The notes: generated by a model not told the origin, from the sequence alone. Counted from the first letter of the stretch, positions 10,681 to 21,903 are shown. The stretch is DNA of 64,000 bases from Bombyx mori (GCF_030269925.1 NC_085132.1:5602501-5666500); one strand, 5' to 3'. Made by a program: numbers and translations.

Positions 10681-11030
10681 ACAGATTCTCATTATGTTAT
10701 TTTTTATTAATGACCAGTGAAACCTGGTCACGCTCCGGTGTGACTATCGCTTATCGAATGAAATGCACAATTTGTTGAAACTAATTCCGAATTAATTTCA
10801 TCCTAATGAGCTTGAGTTTTTGAAAAATTCATTCACTATTTTTATGGACGTACTGAACTGTCGCGTCAGAAAATCATACTAGCGCCCGTTATTATTAGCG
10901 TAATATTGGAAGGTCATATAGAATTCAATAACAAGTGAATTAATTGGCACAGATAACGAACTATTATCACGAATATATAAAACAAATGACCCGGTGTTGT
11001 TAATTTGAGTTGTTTTACAGAAGCGTAAAC
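10681..11030 (+). promoter_or_regulatory. Promoter and 5' leader of lectin gene 2
   Basis: Near-identical to 5206-5555. The TATA box (TATATAAAA) is at 10974-10982. At the initiator position the sequence is TGAGT (11006-11010) instead of the TCAGT of gene 1, a single C-to-G change at the position matching the expected start site. Confidence 0.6.
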
Positions 11031-14000
11031 ATGAAAGCGGCAGTGGCCAGCCTCGTTTTGGTTCTGGCCGTCACTTATCTGGGTGAGTAATTTTTATAGG
11101 TATTTGAGAAGTACTTTTATGTTCATTCTTAAACAAGAAATTTCTTTGAGTTAGATTTTGATGTGCCCTGTTTCTATTTAACAATCTATATATATAAAAA
11201 TGAATTGCTGTTCGTTAGTCTCGCTAAAACTCGAGAACGGCTGGATCGATTTGGCTAATTTTGGTCTTGAATTACTCGTGGAAGTCCAGAGAAGGTTTAA
11301 AAGGTAAATAAATATGAAAGTGCTCGGAATTAAATAAAAATAGCAATTTTGTTTTTCCTTTGATGCGTCCCCCGTCGGACGGATTCCTTTTGTTTCTTTT
11401 AAGTTTATTTTATACAAAAGTTTAGGCCTTTTATTTATCGATTGAGGCACTACGAAGTCTGCTGGGTCAGCTAGTAATATTATAATTCATTTCGGTCCGA
11501 TCGTGCGGCATGCGTAATAAAGTGCTTATTAGTCTAACAATTAATTACTTAGAAATATTGTTATTAATATATACATAGTATTATGATATAGTATATGTAG
11601 TATTATTATTCATCGGTTTTCGCGAGTCATATGTACAATGAAAATTACTTTAACGGTTTTAATTCGCATTTTTATACGGACATGTCATTCGTGAAAACTG
11701 TAAAGTATTTGAAACGTTCCAAATATATGACGACAATAAAAATAAAGAATGAAAAAGCGCGAATAAGTCGTAAAAGTAGTTTAATTATTCGACAGACGAG
11801 CCAACGATTTTCACGGTATTACGGTAGTAGTCTAAATGTCGATACCATACCTTGAGAAGTGAAGATCAGGAAATTCGCGCACGCGGGTGTGTTTTATTTT
11901 TTATTTTTTTGCTTAGATCAGTGGTTCTCAAACTTATTTTGTCTACTGCCCACTTTGAGAATAAATTATTTTTTAGCGCCCCCATTTTTTCTACCTACTT
12001 AAAAACCACTATAGTGAGAGCTCAGTTGGTGCCTACGAGTTCTCCTAGATGAAATTACAAATCGCCTCCCAAGCCTCTACACAACGCCCCTATTTTTTTC
12101 TGGGTCTATTACCGCCCCCCATTAAGCCTGCAGCGCCCACAAGGGGGCGTTATCGCCCACTTTGAGAAAGGCTGGCTTAGATGGATGGACGAGCTCACAG
12201 TCCACCCGGTGTTAAGTAGTTACTGGAGCCCATAGACATCTACAACGTAAATGCGTCACCCACCTTGAGATATAAGTTCTAAGATCTCAGTATAGTTACA
12301 ACGGCTGCCCCAGTTTTCAAACCGAAACGCATTACTGCTTCAAGGCAGAAATAGGCGGGGTGGTAGTACCTAGCCGCGTGGACTCACGAGAGGTCCTACC
12401 ACCAGTAAAAAGTCAGTATCCATAACACAGGGAATCCTAATTTGTGTCCGGGTGACTGTGGTTATGGTGATTTGTTCACAGTTATTAAATGAACAATTAC
12501 AGAAGCAGGACCCCGGTCGAAATGCTTTTAGGTCGTGAGGGATTAAGTTGGTTACTTGTGAGGATCGAAAATGTTTTAATCATCTTATATTTATATACGG
12601 CCGTCTGGTGTAGTGGTAAGTGACATGGTCACTACCCAAGGGGGTCGCAGGTTTGAATCCCGCCAAGGGAAGATATTTGTATGGTAAATATAAATGTCTT
12701 TTCCAGGGTTATGGATGTATATTAAATATATGTATGTGTATAATAAAAAATCTTACATTTATTTCCGTTATCTGGTACCTGTAACACAAGTTCTTTACGA
12801 ACTTATCACGGGACCAGTTAACGTGGCGTGATTGTTAGTGAATATTTATTTATTTATTTATTTTATATTTTTTGTGGCTTAGAAATAAAGCGATTGTTTT
12901 TCTGCTGATTTTGTTTCCGCAAATTGTTGCAAATCTGATTTATTACAATATCTTTTTTTTCTTGCTTCGATGGGTGGACGAGCCCACGGCCCACCTGATG
13001 TTAAGTGTTTAGCGGAACCCATAAACATCAAAAACGTAAATGCCTTGAAAATTATTATTTATTATTATAACTCCATTCCTCCTTCCTCCTTATCCCTTCA
13101 TGAATGTTAATAAAACATTACGAGGCGTGACTCACATTTAAATATAAACACATGATGTGATTTATGATTATTGTTTTGTTTTTCTACACTAGACGGTCAA
13201 CAGTTTCGATATGACTATACATACTTCAGGGACATCAACGGGTGGTTGAAGCTTCAGGAGATCCCGGCTAACTGGCAGGAGGCTCGATTGAGATGTCATC
13301 TTGAAGGTATAATATTTCAATAAAAATAATAGAACACACAATAATAACAAAATTGATTTTGTTGCACGGAGCAAGTAAAGTGTTCTCGAAACTTGGAAAC
13401 CGTAAAAATAAGCAATAATAATAATGAAATACTCGTGGCCTAAAGGATAAGACGTCCGGTGTATTCATAAGTAGCGATGCACCGGTGTTCGAATCCCGCA
13501 GGCGGGTACCAATTTTTCTCATGAAATACGTATTTAACAATTGTTCACGACTAACTTCCACGGTGAAGGAATAACATCGTGTAATAAAAATGAAACCCGC
13601 AAAATTAAAATTTGCGTAATTACTGGTGGTAGGACCTCTTGTGTGTCCGCACGGGTAGGTACCACCGCCCTGCCTATTTCTGTCATGAAGCAGTAATGCG
13701 TTTCGGTTTGAAGGGTGGGGAAGCCGTTGTAACAATACTAAGAATTAAGATCTATACAAAAAAAAAAAAACAAAAAAAATTATAAGGTCAAAACGTATTT
13801 GCGAATAGGGTCCGTTTTGGCATCTCCTCTGGACGATGCGTTGAAGAGCGGCATGTTATCTCTAATAAAGAACAAGACTTCATGTGGTATATTCACCGGC
13901 ATCCATGCGACATTTTCTAAAGGAGACTACCGTTCTGTTGAAGGTAAGCAAACATTTGAGATTTTTTACGTTTTCATCAATTAAAAATTTCAGGCTTTTT

Positions 14001-17000
14001 CGCCGGAATAGTCGGTTTTCCGCTCAGCCAGAGGGGGGGGGGGAGAGGGGATAGAGAGGCATGTCTAAAACTAAAACATCCATTTATCTACCACCAGTGC
14101 CTGTGTTTCAAACGAGACTGAACTCACCCGAGGCAAGCCAGAAGCAAGGTGACGCGTTTCGCGTGGAACGTATGTCCCGCTGCTATTGGTCCTCTAGGTT
14201 GGTAGACTATCCGAAGTCTACCTAGACAGTGTCATAAATTTGTACTCCGAGGATACCCCGCTGGGTCAGAACCAGTCTGGGTCGGGGAATACGTTTCCCG
14301 GTTGCTTTTTCAGAAGACGCGTGGAGAGTAGCTTACGTGTCCTGGGTCTTCATTACTGACCTCAGGCTGGTGGAAATAGAGGTCCGTGACTTGCAGGATC
14401 AGGATTCGTGTGAGGTCTCCATCTTAGCTGCAGCTTGAATGTTAGGGTCTGTGTGGGAAAGAAGAGCAGCTTCTCTGACACTCCATCACCTGCCCCTGCA
14501 ATAATTATAGAATATCGACCGAATGCTGTGTTGGGTTTTTAGGGAGCTGACAATTGCAACAGCTGTATATCTTTGACTATATTCAGCGGTCTCTTTCGTT
14601 AACTAGCACGTTTCCCTATAACAATAAGAACTGTCAAGTCTTAAATTTTTTTTGGAATTACTAAGTGGTTACTGGTTGATCTTCCCTATTAGCTGCAAAA
14701 GGTTGACAAATTTGAATATTCGTAATATTAATAGTAAAAAAAACACTATGCACAAAAGCACTAGGGTTTGAAATATTCTATTGTTTTTAAAAATTCTCCC
14801 TATTTAAGTAAAATAGCGAATTCGAAATTTAGAAACGTGTTTTTCTATCATTACCAGGGGTCCCATTGGCGAATATTCCTCACGATTGGGCCGATTATGA
14901 ACCAGATAATGCCGGAGATGACGAAAACTGTATCCTCATGAATCCTGATGGAAACTTCGCCGACGTTAACTGTACTGAGACGTTCCAATACGTTTGCTAT
15001 AAGAAAAAGACTTCAACTGTTGCTATGGCTTCTTGTGGAAGCGTTGACAGTGGTCAGTATTTTACTTAAGCATTTGTTAAGCAGAAAGTTGATCAATTAT
15101 ATATTATTCAACTTATCTAGTGTTACTGGAGTGACTACAAAACGTTAAAACTTTACGTGAAAAATAAAGCACCAGTTTTGATTGGATTAAAATAGTAGTT
15201 ACGCAGTCCTTTACCTCAGAAGACATTGCGGTAGAAACACAATTATGGTAACAGCTCGTATAGTGTGAGTACTCACTTCACTCCCTTCCACTAGCATTCA
15301 AGATAAGAATTAAGAGGAGATATTGATTGTACTATTCACTTTTTTGCTAACTGTTTGGTTAAAAAAAAAATTCTTCATTTTAAATTACAGAATATGTTCT
15401 CAGCAAAGACACTGGTAATTGTTACAAGTTCCACAAAGTTCCTCGTACCTGGTCGCGTGCCTACATGGCCTGTTCAGCAGAAGGAGGATACCTCACGATT
15501 ATTAACAACGATAAGGAAGCCGCGTTCCTAAGGGACCTTTTCGCGAAGAACCCTGCCGGTCAAATGATCGGAAGTTTCTGGAAAGATGTTGCCTTCATTG
15601 GCTTCCACGACTGGAATGAGCACGGCGAATGGCTAACGATCAATGGTTTGTGAATTTCTCTGTGCTATTGAATACTTTTAAATGTGATAGAAGTTCTTGA
15701 GTTCCTTATTAAAATTATCGACTTTCACACAAAAAAAATTGAAATTCAAAATCGGTTTCCATTCAAAGTCATGGCCAAAACCATGTGTATCGTTACAATT
15801 CAATTCGAGATCTGGACTATAAAGAGCAGTTGTTGTTGTGAACAAGTTGTAGTCGTTAACAAATAGAGAGTATAATTGAAATCTGGTACCCGAAGGCTGT
15901 TGCAACCTGAACTATTTTGTAACTTTGAACCTGTGTTGTACGTTAAAGGTGTATTATGTTTTGGTTAAATTACTTGTTTTTAGGGTATAGTACTTTAATT
16001 TTTCGTCCTCGACTTTGTACCTTTCGTCTCAATGTTCATGGTTGTGACCTTTATGTAACCTCTATTGACTATAGTTCGTCAATAAGCCAGATAGTCAATA
16101 GTATGGATAGCTTCGAAGACAGGAATATCAAGATTAGCCCAGACCTGGTTGGACTAATGAATGGGGCTTTGACCATTGGATTTCACATTTCCTTTTCGAA
16201 ATCATTTAGGTAGTACATATTATAAATACAGGTCAAACTAAACAGTAGCGTTAATATGTATTATATTACATTAAATTATTTTTTTAGTTAAATCTATTTT
16301 AGTTGTGAAGTCGTGAATTATTTGACTGATTTTTAATAAGTCATGTTTGTTTAATTGCATTAAATTCTAAAATAGGCTCTTTTAAATGAATAACATTCTC
16401 TATGTCGTATTTCACAGCAGTTGACAGCCTGTGTACAAATTGTGTTTGATTCCAATATAGTGAAACTAAACTCAGTAATCTTGATAACGTAATCACACGG
16501 AACTTAACGCACTGAAATGATTAGAGCAGTCAGAGCCTTCTATTTTTTTCGAATAGAATTTTTCGTTTAGCCGCCATGTTACTCAAATGCTTTCTTTATA
16601 AATATTAACAACATTTTCAGTGGTCAGTCCATTATATTTTTAAAGATTGAAGCACAAATTCTTGATTCGTACTGTTACACGCTGGGGTTCAAGATAAATA
16701 AAATTTCACTGTATTCACACAAAACTATATTCAACACTTAGAACACTTAAACACTTTACAAACACACAAAAACTCTCAATTCACTTGTTCCGCTTCGCTT
16801 CAGGTGATCCTTTCGCTTCGAGTAGTTCCGATTACTGACTGACTACGTGCCATCTCAACAACGCTTTTATAGCTGATACCCCATCCCTAGAATTATCGAG
16901 AATATTCCACACATCTCTAGTAGTAGTTTCCGTTATTTAACAATAGATGGCGTTGTACTTCTCGAGCGTTCTAGGTGCTGCTAGGTCCTTCGATATTCGT

Positions 17001-17249
17001 TCGACTATTCGGCGATAGATGGCGTTACTCTTACCGTCATAACAGTACTATACAATTTCAGGTGAGAGATTACAAGAGGCCGGTTACGAGAAATGGTCTG
17101 GTGGTGAGCCCAACAACTCCTCTAATGGTGAATATTGCGGCTCGATCTACCGCTCGGCTCTATTCAACGACCTTTGGTGCGAAAGACCAGCACCATTTAT
17201 CTGCGAGAAGGAACCTCGCAGCTTACTCCGAGAGCACGACGACAAATAA
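11031..17249 (+). CDS. Dual-CRD C-type lectin, immulectin-like (lectin gene 2)
   Basis: Exons 11031-11082, 13193-13306, 13809-13943, 14858-15052, 15391-15645 and 17062-17249 join to 312 residues with the same phase-1 intron positions as gene 1. The signal peptide begins MKAAVASLVLVLAV. CRD1 keeps EPD and the NCT sequon. CRD2 has EPN at 266-268, the classical mannose-type triplet, followed by overlapping N-glycosylation sequons (NNSS) and the FNDLWC block. Exon 3 lacks one Lys codon of a Lys pair present in gene 1. It is the closest relative of gene 1, matching along exons, promoter and much of the introns. Its introns gained a Helitron-type element, a hAT-type MITE inside Bm1, a tRNA-derived SINE, another Bm1 and a solo LTR ending 17 bases before exon 6. 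No disabling change is seen. It is probably secreted and immune-related by family; expression is unknown. Confidence 0.9.
11185..11474 (+). mobile_element. Small Helitron-type element, family A (intron 1, lectin gene 2)
   Basis: The element begins TCTATATATATAAAAATG and ends GGGTCAGCTAG, inserted between A and T without a target duplication, the signature of Helitrons. Gene 1 intron 1 shows the empty site (TTTCTATTTAATTATAATT near 6693). Related copies: 35016-35311, 54283-54435 and 63776-64000. It has no coding capacity. Confidence 0.8.
11905..12430 (-). repeat. Bm1 SINE split by a hAT-type MITE, with a fused foreign tail
   Basis: Bm1 in reverse orientation begins with TTTGCTTAGAT at about 11908-11918, is interrupted by 11919-12174, and resumes with GCTTAGATGGATGGACGAGC. 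Past the CCTACCACCAGTAA block it continues as AAAAGTCAGTATCCATAACA, which is not Bm1. The same junction recurs at about 34183. Confidence 0.85.
11919..12174. mobile_element. hAT-type MITE
   Basis: 256 bases bounded by imperfect terminal inverted repeats, CAGTGGTTCTCAAACTT at the left and ACTTTGAGAAAGGCTGG at the right, and flanked by a perfect 8-base duplication GCTTAGAT (11911-11918 and 12175-12182). The 8-base duplication and CAGTGGTTCTCAAA end are typical of hAT elements. No transposase. Confidence 0.88.
12599..12865 (+). repeat. tRNA-derived SINE (not Bm1)
   Basis: The head has an A-box-like TGGTGTAGTGGTAAG and a B-box GGTTTGAATCC, 30-40 bases apart as in tRNA promoters. The body is unlike Bm1 and ends in TATTTATTTATTTATTT. 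A related head in reverse orientation is at about 52800-52868. It lies in intron 1 of lectin gene 2. Confidence 0.75.
12958..13050 (-). repeat. Bm1 SINE 3'-end fragment
   Basis: TTGCTTCGATGGGTGGACGA and GCCCACCTGATGTTAAGTG match the Bm1 3' end in reverse; it breaks off after the ACGTAAATGCC block. Confidence 0.75.
13432..13740 (+). repeat. Bm1 SINE in intron 2 of lectin gene 2
   Basis: Starts with the tRNA-like head CGTGGCCTAAAGGATAAGAC and B-box GTGTTCGAATCCCGC, and runs to AGCCGTTGTAAC, so it is 3'-incomplete. The matching intron in gene 1 is only 150 bases and has no SINE. Confidence 0.9.
14000..14545 (-). repeat. Old R1-like LINE 3'-end remnant in intron 3 of lectin gene 2
   Basis: Homologous to 7870-8430 in gene 1, with shared blocks CTATCCGAAGTCTAC, CCCCGCTGGGTCAGA and, beyond the remnant, TAGGGAGCTGACAATTGCAA. 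Its presence in both genes dates the insertion before their duplication. Confidence 0.65.
16673..17044 (+). mobile_element. Solo LTR in intron 5 of lectin gene 2
   Basis: 372 bases beginning TGTTACACGC and ending GTCATAACA, the TG...CA ends of an LTR, flanked by GTAC on both sides (16669-16672 and 17045-17048). Gene 1 shows the uninterrupted site (GATTCGTATTATACAATTCC before its exon 6). The right half is related to 23900-24107. No internal retroviral-type genes remain. Superfamily not determined. Confidence 0.82.
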
Positions 17250-17720
17250 AAATGATAGTAATTCAGAGCTAACATTTCCGAGTTAGTTGCAAAGATCAAA
17301 ACAATGAAATGATGATATTTATTGACGACAAATTAAATGTATTTAATATTATGCGATTGTTATTGTTTTTCCATTTATTATTGTTAATTAGGTTCTGTTT
17401 TCAACACTAAACTTCTTTAGATTTCAAAATGTTTGATAAAAAATATTCTCAAAGGTTGAATTGTCGGGCAAAAACACTCGCATCCTCAAATAGTTGTAAC
17501 AACATATTTGTAACATAGACAATTATATTTTTTTAAAGTATACTTAAATACTTAAATCTTTATCCAAACTACGACTCCCTATATAGTAAGCAGAGACGAT
17601 ATATTATACATCCTTATATTAGTACGTTTAAATATATACAAATTTAGACATTCAACAGCCAGACAAAGAACCTACGAATAAATATTTATTCGTAGCAAAG
17701 AACTAATGAAAATAAAAAAA
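17250..17720. other. 3' flank of lectin gene 2
   Basis: The first 170 bases match the 3' untranslated region of gene 1, including an ATTAAA about 80 bases past the stop. The rest is AT-rich with no gene seen. Confidence 0.5.
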
Positions 17721-17735
17721 ACTTCAGAGGTGTCA

Positions 17736-18035
17736 AGGGACACCCGGATGGAACGAAGTTCCTTTCGATTAATTATTGAAGGAATTGTAATTTTTTTTAA
17801 AGTTATAATAATAAATTACGGCATTATGAAGAAGAAAAAAACAATACTATGAACTAAATTACTATTGTTGAAACGCTATCTCGAGAAACTGTACTCATTA
17901 CGCGGACCAATCGGATACGAGCAATGTCACGCGATAAGCGCCTACACGTTGATTGGTCAGAATGACGGATCTAAAAAGTGTCGTGACAACTTTTCGTAAG
18001 AATTTTTTCCGTCTAGCCCCCTTTCACAACGCGCC
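17736..18035. mobile_element. Short non-autonomous element, copy 1
   Basis: The left block GGTGTCAAGGGACACCCGGA and right block AAAAAGTGTCGTGACAACTT with CTAGCCCCCTTTCACAACGC occur in the same order and orientation at 51948-52612. The interiors differ in length. No protein is encoded. The superfamily is not clear to me. Confidence 0.55.
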
Positions 18036-18514
18036 AAAATCTATGACCCTCAGCCTAGTAGTTAGTGACGCTAACCATTGAACCATCAAGTTAATCATGC
18101 AGGAAAAACAGTAATACAATTTAGTATTCCCAGGTACGCAACGCAGAAACTAATTTACTGAGTTACATTTGGACTGTGGAGCCACTTCGTTCACACGGAC
18201 TTGTTTGAGATATATCGCGCTTCAGAATTCAGTTCATGTATTCTAACTTAAATACATTTGTACTCCGTAGCACCTGTACATGACTCCAAGAATGCTGTTA
18301 GCTTTAGTTAGTTTTAGCGACTGCGTTCTTGTTAAGAAAAGTTTATACTTAAACTTGATATCTACTTTTGTTTAAGTTGAACGTACCGTAAAATTTTTTA
18401 GTAATACACAAAGTATTTTCGTGGTCGGTTTGTTGGCGGCGAAGTTTAAAAAAAAAAGGAACTTCGTTCCAACAACCTACGACTCTTTTAATTGATTCAA
18501 GACAGAGGGACCTG

Positions 18515-18913
18515 TTAATTAATTGGAATTGTAAGTTTGTACACTATTATGATTTTATTTTATACTTCTATAATCACAAATTTCGCCATGACTACACTAT
18601 AAAAAATATTAACAAAGACAAACAATATTTAATCTATTCTCAATTTGACAACAGACGTCAAGAACAAAAGTTTGACAATAAATAGTATGCGTGATAGTAT
18701 GCATGCGTGTGTGCGTCAAATAAATGGTATGTAGTGTGTGTAATGATTTCTTTATTGATCTATGTATCTTTTATCCATTATTTTAAAAAAATATTAGCAT
18801 TGTGTACTTCTTCTCTATATTCTCTATAAGTGTACAAAATTTCATACTCCTCCGTCCGCGCAATTTTCGTAAAAAGGGATACAAAGTTTTTGCTTCCCGT
18901 ATTAATATATACA
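18515..18913 (-). mobile_element. Helitron-type element, family C, left end missing
   Basis: Matches 53590-53978 almost throughout (for example TGTCCGCGCAATTTTCG-like and GGGATACAAAGTTTTTGCTT blocks). Its TATTAATATATA end abuts the maT transposon at 18916. The CTAG end is not present in the expected place. Confidence 0.65.
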
Positions 18914-18915
18914 TA

Positions 18916-20213
18916 GTCAGGTCATAAATTCTGTCACATGTTTAATGTAAAACAATTGAAACAAGTTTATTCATTATGTAACCATTCATATACCAACATG
19001 AACTTAACAAAACATAGATTCTTATGACACTAAAGTTTATTCAAAATGACCTCCGTGATTTTAAATACAGGCCTTCAATCTGCGCGGCCAGTCGTCTATC
19101 GCAGCACGAACGAGGTCCATGTCAATATCGGCGGCTGCCTTAATCAAGGATGTCTTGAGTGACTCCAAATTGGGATGAGGCTTTGAGCACGCCTTTTCCT
19201 CCGAGTGTTGCCATATCTTGTAATCTAACGGATTCAAATCTGGACTGGAGGAGGGCCAGTCTTCGTGCCGGATGAAGTCGATTTCACGCGCCGCCAGCCA
19301 GTCTTGTGTGCTCTTCGCTCTATGAGCTGGCGCCGAATCTTGTTGGAATACCCAGTGCCTGTTATTGAACATGGTATGAGAAACAGGTTCCACAAGGTTC
19401 GTCAGGACTGTATTTTGATACACAACTGCATTCGTTTTTACACCTTTCTCACAAAAATGTACCTCAGTTATGCCCCAATAAGAAACTCCCAACCATACCA
19501 TGAGCAAGGATGGAAAATGACCTCGTTGGACACGTGGAATATGGTTGCCCGCTTCTTCACTACTGTGTGCGTACACCTTATCATTTTGTTTGTTGTAGCT
19601 CTTCTACGGTAAAAATTTTTTCATCCGAAAAAAGAATTTCCCGATATTTTTTTCCCGCGTACCGCTTCAACAAAGCGCGGCATCTCTTTAGTCTCAGGTC
19701 CATTAGACGAGCATTCAAACGATGTCCTGTTTTTCTTCGATATGCCCGAAGCCCTAAGTCTTCATTTAACACCCTTTTCACCGTGGTTCTGCTTAACCCC
19801 ATCTGAAGAGCCAACAGTTTCTGCTTACGTTTGGGATTTCTTTGAATTCGCGCCTTCATAGCTTTTATCACAGCTGGAGTCCTAAAAGACCGAGGGCGAC
19901 CACTTCTTGACCTGTCATCTACACTAGAGTCTTCATTGTATCGTTTGATGGTACGATAAACGAATCTTTTGGCTATATTCAAAATTTTCAGTATGTTGAA
20001 AATTTGAATTGGCGCGTAACCGCAACGATGCAACGCATTAACTGCAACACGGTCTTCTTTAAGCGTCCACTCCATATTTAAAAATGAGTAAAATTCTAAA
20101 TGTATACTATTTTTATTTTCATGAACAATTCGAAATTCGAATTCAATAAACTTTTTTGTGGCCAGCATTCTAAAACAAAAGTTTTTACTGTGTGACAATA
20201 CTTATGACCTGAC
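18916..20213 (-). mobile_element. maT (DD37D) Tc1/mariner transposon, disabled copy
   Basis: 1298 bases bounded by inverted GTCAGGTCATAA termini, with TA on both sides (18914-18915 and 20214-20215). It is closely similar to the intact copy at 37100-38398. The transposase frame starts at ATG 20075 and reads leftwards. Relative to the intact copy it lacks two bases near 19600, breaking the frame just after the first catalytic Asp region, and it has a CAA-to-TAA change that stops it about eight residues early. Confidence 0.92.
19061..20075 (-). pseudogene. Frameshifted maT transposase
   Basis: The upstream part (20075 down to about 19600) holds the paired N-terminal helix-turn-helix DNA-binding region and the ILFSDEKIF block with the first catalytic Asp. 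The downstream part (19576-19061) holds WVFQQDSAPAHRA with the second and SPDLNPLDYKIW with the third. The two lie in different frames because of a 2-base loss. An early TAA removes the last residues (NHGGHFE in the intact copy). Confidence 0.9.
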
Positions 20214-20488
20214 TAGGTAGATATTATGGCTTATCGTGAGCACATTAATTTGATAACTAGTTCGTTAAGTACATTTAGGAGTCTAGAAGCTGGCGTCTAT
20301 TAACTGAAACTTCTGTTGATTCATACTTCAACGACAGTGAAAATGACATTGTGATCTTAAAAAGAATCAACCGAGTAGGAGATCAGCTATTCCAGTGAGC
20401 AAAATGATCGTAAGCGGTTTCATAAGTCTGACTTGTGTTTTAGTAGTTAAGAAATAATGAAGGATACAAGGCTGTTTGCCTACAAACC
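20214..20488. other. Spacer without recognised features
   Basis: No gene or known repeat seen. Confidence 0.4.
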
Positions 20489-20730
20489 AGTTGCTTAGAT
20501 GGGAGGACGAGCTCACATCCCACCTGTTGTTAGGTGGTTACTGGAGCCCATAGACATCTATGACTTAAATGCGCCACCCACCTTGCGATATAAGTTCTAA
20601 GGTCTCAGTATGGTTACACGGCTGCCCCACCCTTCAAACCAAAACGCATTACTGCTTCACGGCAGAAATAGGCAGAGTGGTGGTACCTACCCGTGCGGAC
20701 TCACAAGAGGTCCTACCACAAGTAAAAAAC
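20489..20730 (-). repeat. Bm1 SINE, 5'-truncated
   Basis: Reverse Bm1 from the GCTTAGATGGGAGGACGAGC end to the GAGGTCCTACCACAAGTAA block. Confidence 0.9.
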
Positions 20731-20870
20731 TCTCCACTCTGACAAGTCTGTCCGACTAAGAAGAAATAACTGTGAAATTTATAATTTTTTTAACTCCTTA
20801 GATGAATTAACTATTTCACGGTCTATCTGCCGTAAAGTGGTCAGCGAAGGTCATAAACATCACAAAGTTA

Positions 20871-20904
<34 letters not shown>

Positions 20905-21145
20905 GTATACATTGTCCCTCTAGTATTGTCCACAACTGGTGTTATTCCAAAACATATACATCATGGTTTGAAGCTCCTTGACCTAAAACCGAACACCTAC
21001 ATACTTCTTCAAAAAGCTGCTATATTAAACACGTGCAGAATCGTACGAAAGTTTCTGCAAATAGAATATGATCAACCACATAATGCAATAGTTAGCCAAC
21101 CCCAAGAAACCGTGACATTTACTTGACCGAGTCCGTAAATATCAC
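20731..21145. other. Spacer with an AAT microsatellite
   Basis: An (AAT)n tract lies at about 20869-20903. No gene seen. Confidence 0.5.
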
Positions 21146-21149
21146 TAAA

Positions 21150-21530
21150 TATTACCAGCATAAGCTGAGAAAAAAATAATTAAAAAATAATAATAATAAT
21201 AATGTTTTTATTGCAAGTAACCATGACTCATATAAGTTGTTAATAAGACTTAGACCTATGTTAGTAGTTATATTTACATCACAATGAATTACTGTCGTAA
21301 CATCCCATGGGAGATGGCACCACAGCGACCCATGTATACACAGTCCAGCCTGCTTGCGATCATGCTCAGGATACTGTTGGAGCTGGCCCTCACTCTGCTT
21401 ACCAGAGATGCACACCTCTTACGCATGGTAGCGTAAAAACAATCTATGTGCGCGTCTGCAAACATCCCTGATGCGCTACAAAAGCGGGGCAGCACCACCA
21501 GCACCCTAAACGCGTTATTATATTGAATGC
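21150..21530 (-). repeat. LINE ORF2 C-terminal and 3'-end fragment
   Basis: On the minus strand it encodes a stretch reading YNNAFRVLVVLPRFCSASGM followed by FADAHIDCFYATMRKRC. This style of C-terminus recurs in insect LINE reverse transcriptases, from memory. A T-rich, ATT-repeat 3' end is at 21180-21210. Clade uncertain. Confidence 0.6.
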
Positions 21531-21672
21531 CGCCACCCACCTTGAGATCTGAGTTGGAAGTCTCAATTCTATTGTCAAACGCCTGCCTGTCCTTTCAAAC
21601 CGAAACATGTGATTACTTCGCGGCAGAAATAGGCTGGACGGTGCTATCTTATAATACAGACCTACACCAACG
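21531..21672 (-). repeat. Diverged Bm1 SINE fragment
   Basis: CCACCCACCTTGAGATCTGA, then TTTCAAACCGAAACATG and GGCAGAAATAGGC blocks of Bm1, in reverse. Confidence 0.7.
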
Positions 21673-21903
21673 AAGAACCGTAATAGTGTTGTAAACGAGT
21701 AAATACCCATTACGTGTCCCTCGCATTGGAAGCGGCGATAACGTTTCCTCCGGTACTTTTTTGTTCAACTCGTCAGAAAGAGCAAAAAAATAATAATCGC
21801 AGAAGGGTCACGGACGAGGTACATTCGTTGATAAGACGTACTAGTATCTTATTAAGGTGCAGGCATGCAAGTGATTTTTGTTAAATCCATTATTATAACA
21901 TTA

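Noticed and set aside
11031..17249. Lectin gene 2 as a pseudogene because of its many intronic insertions
   Set aside because: All six exons remain in frame with valid GT-AG borders; insertions are confined to introns.
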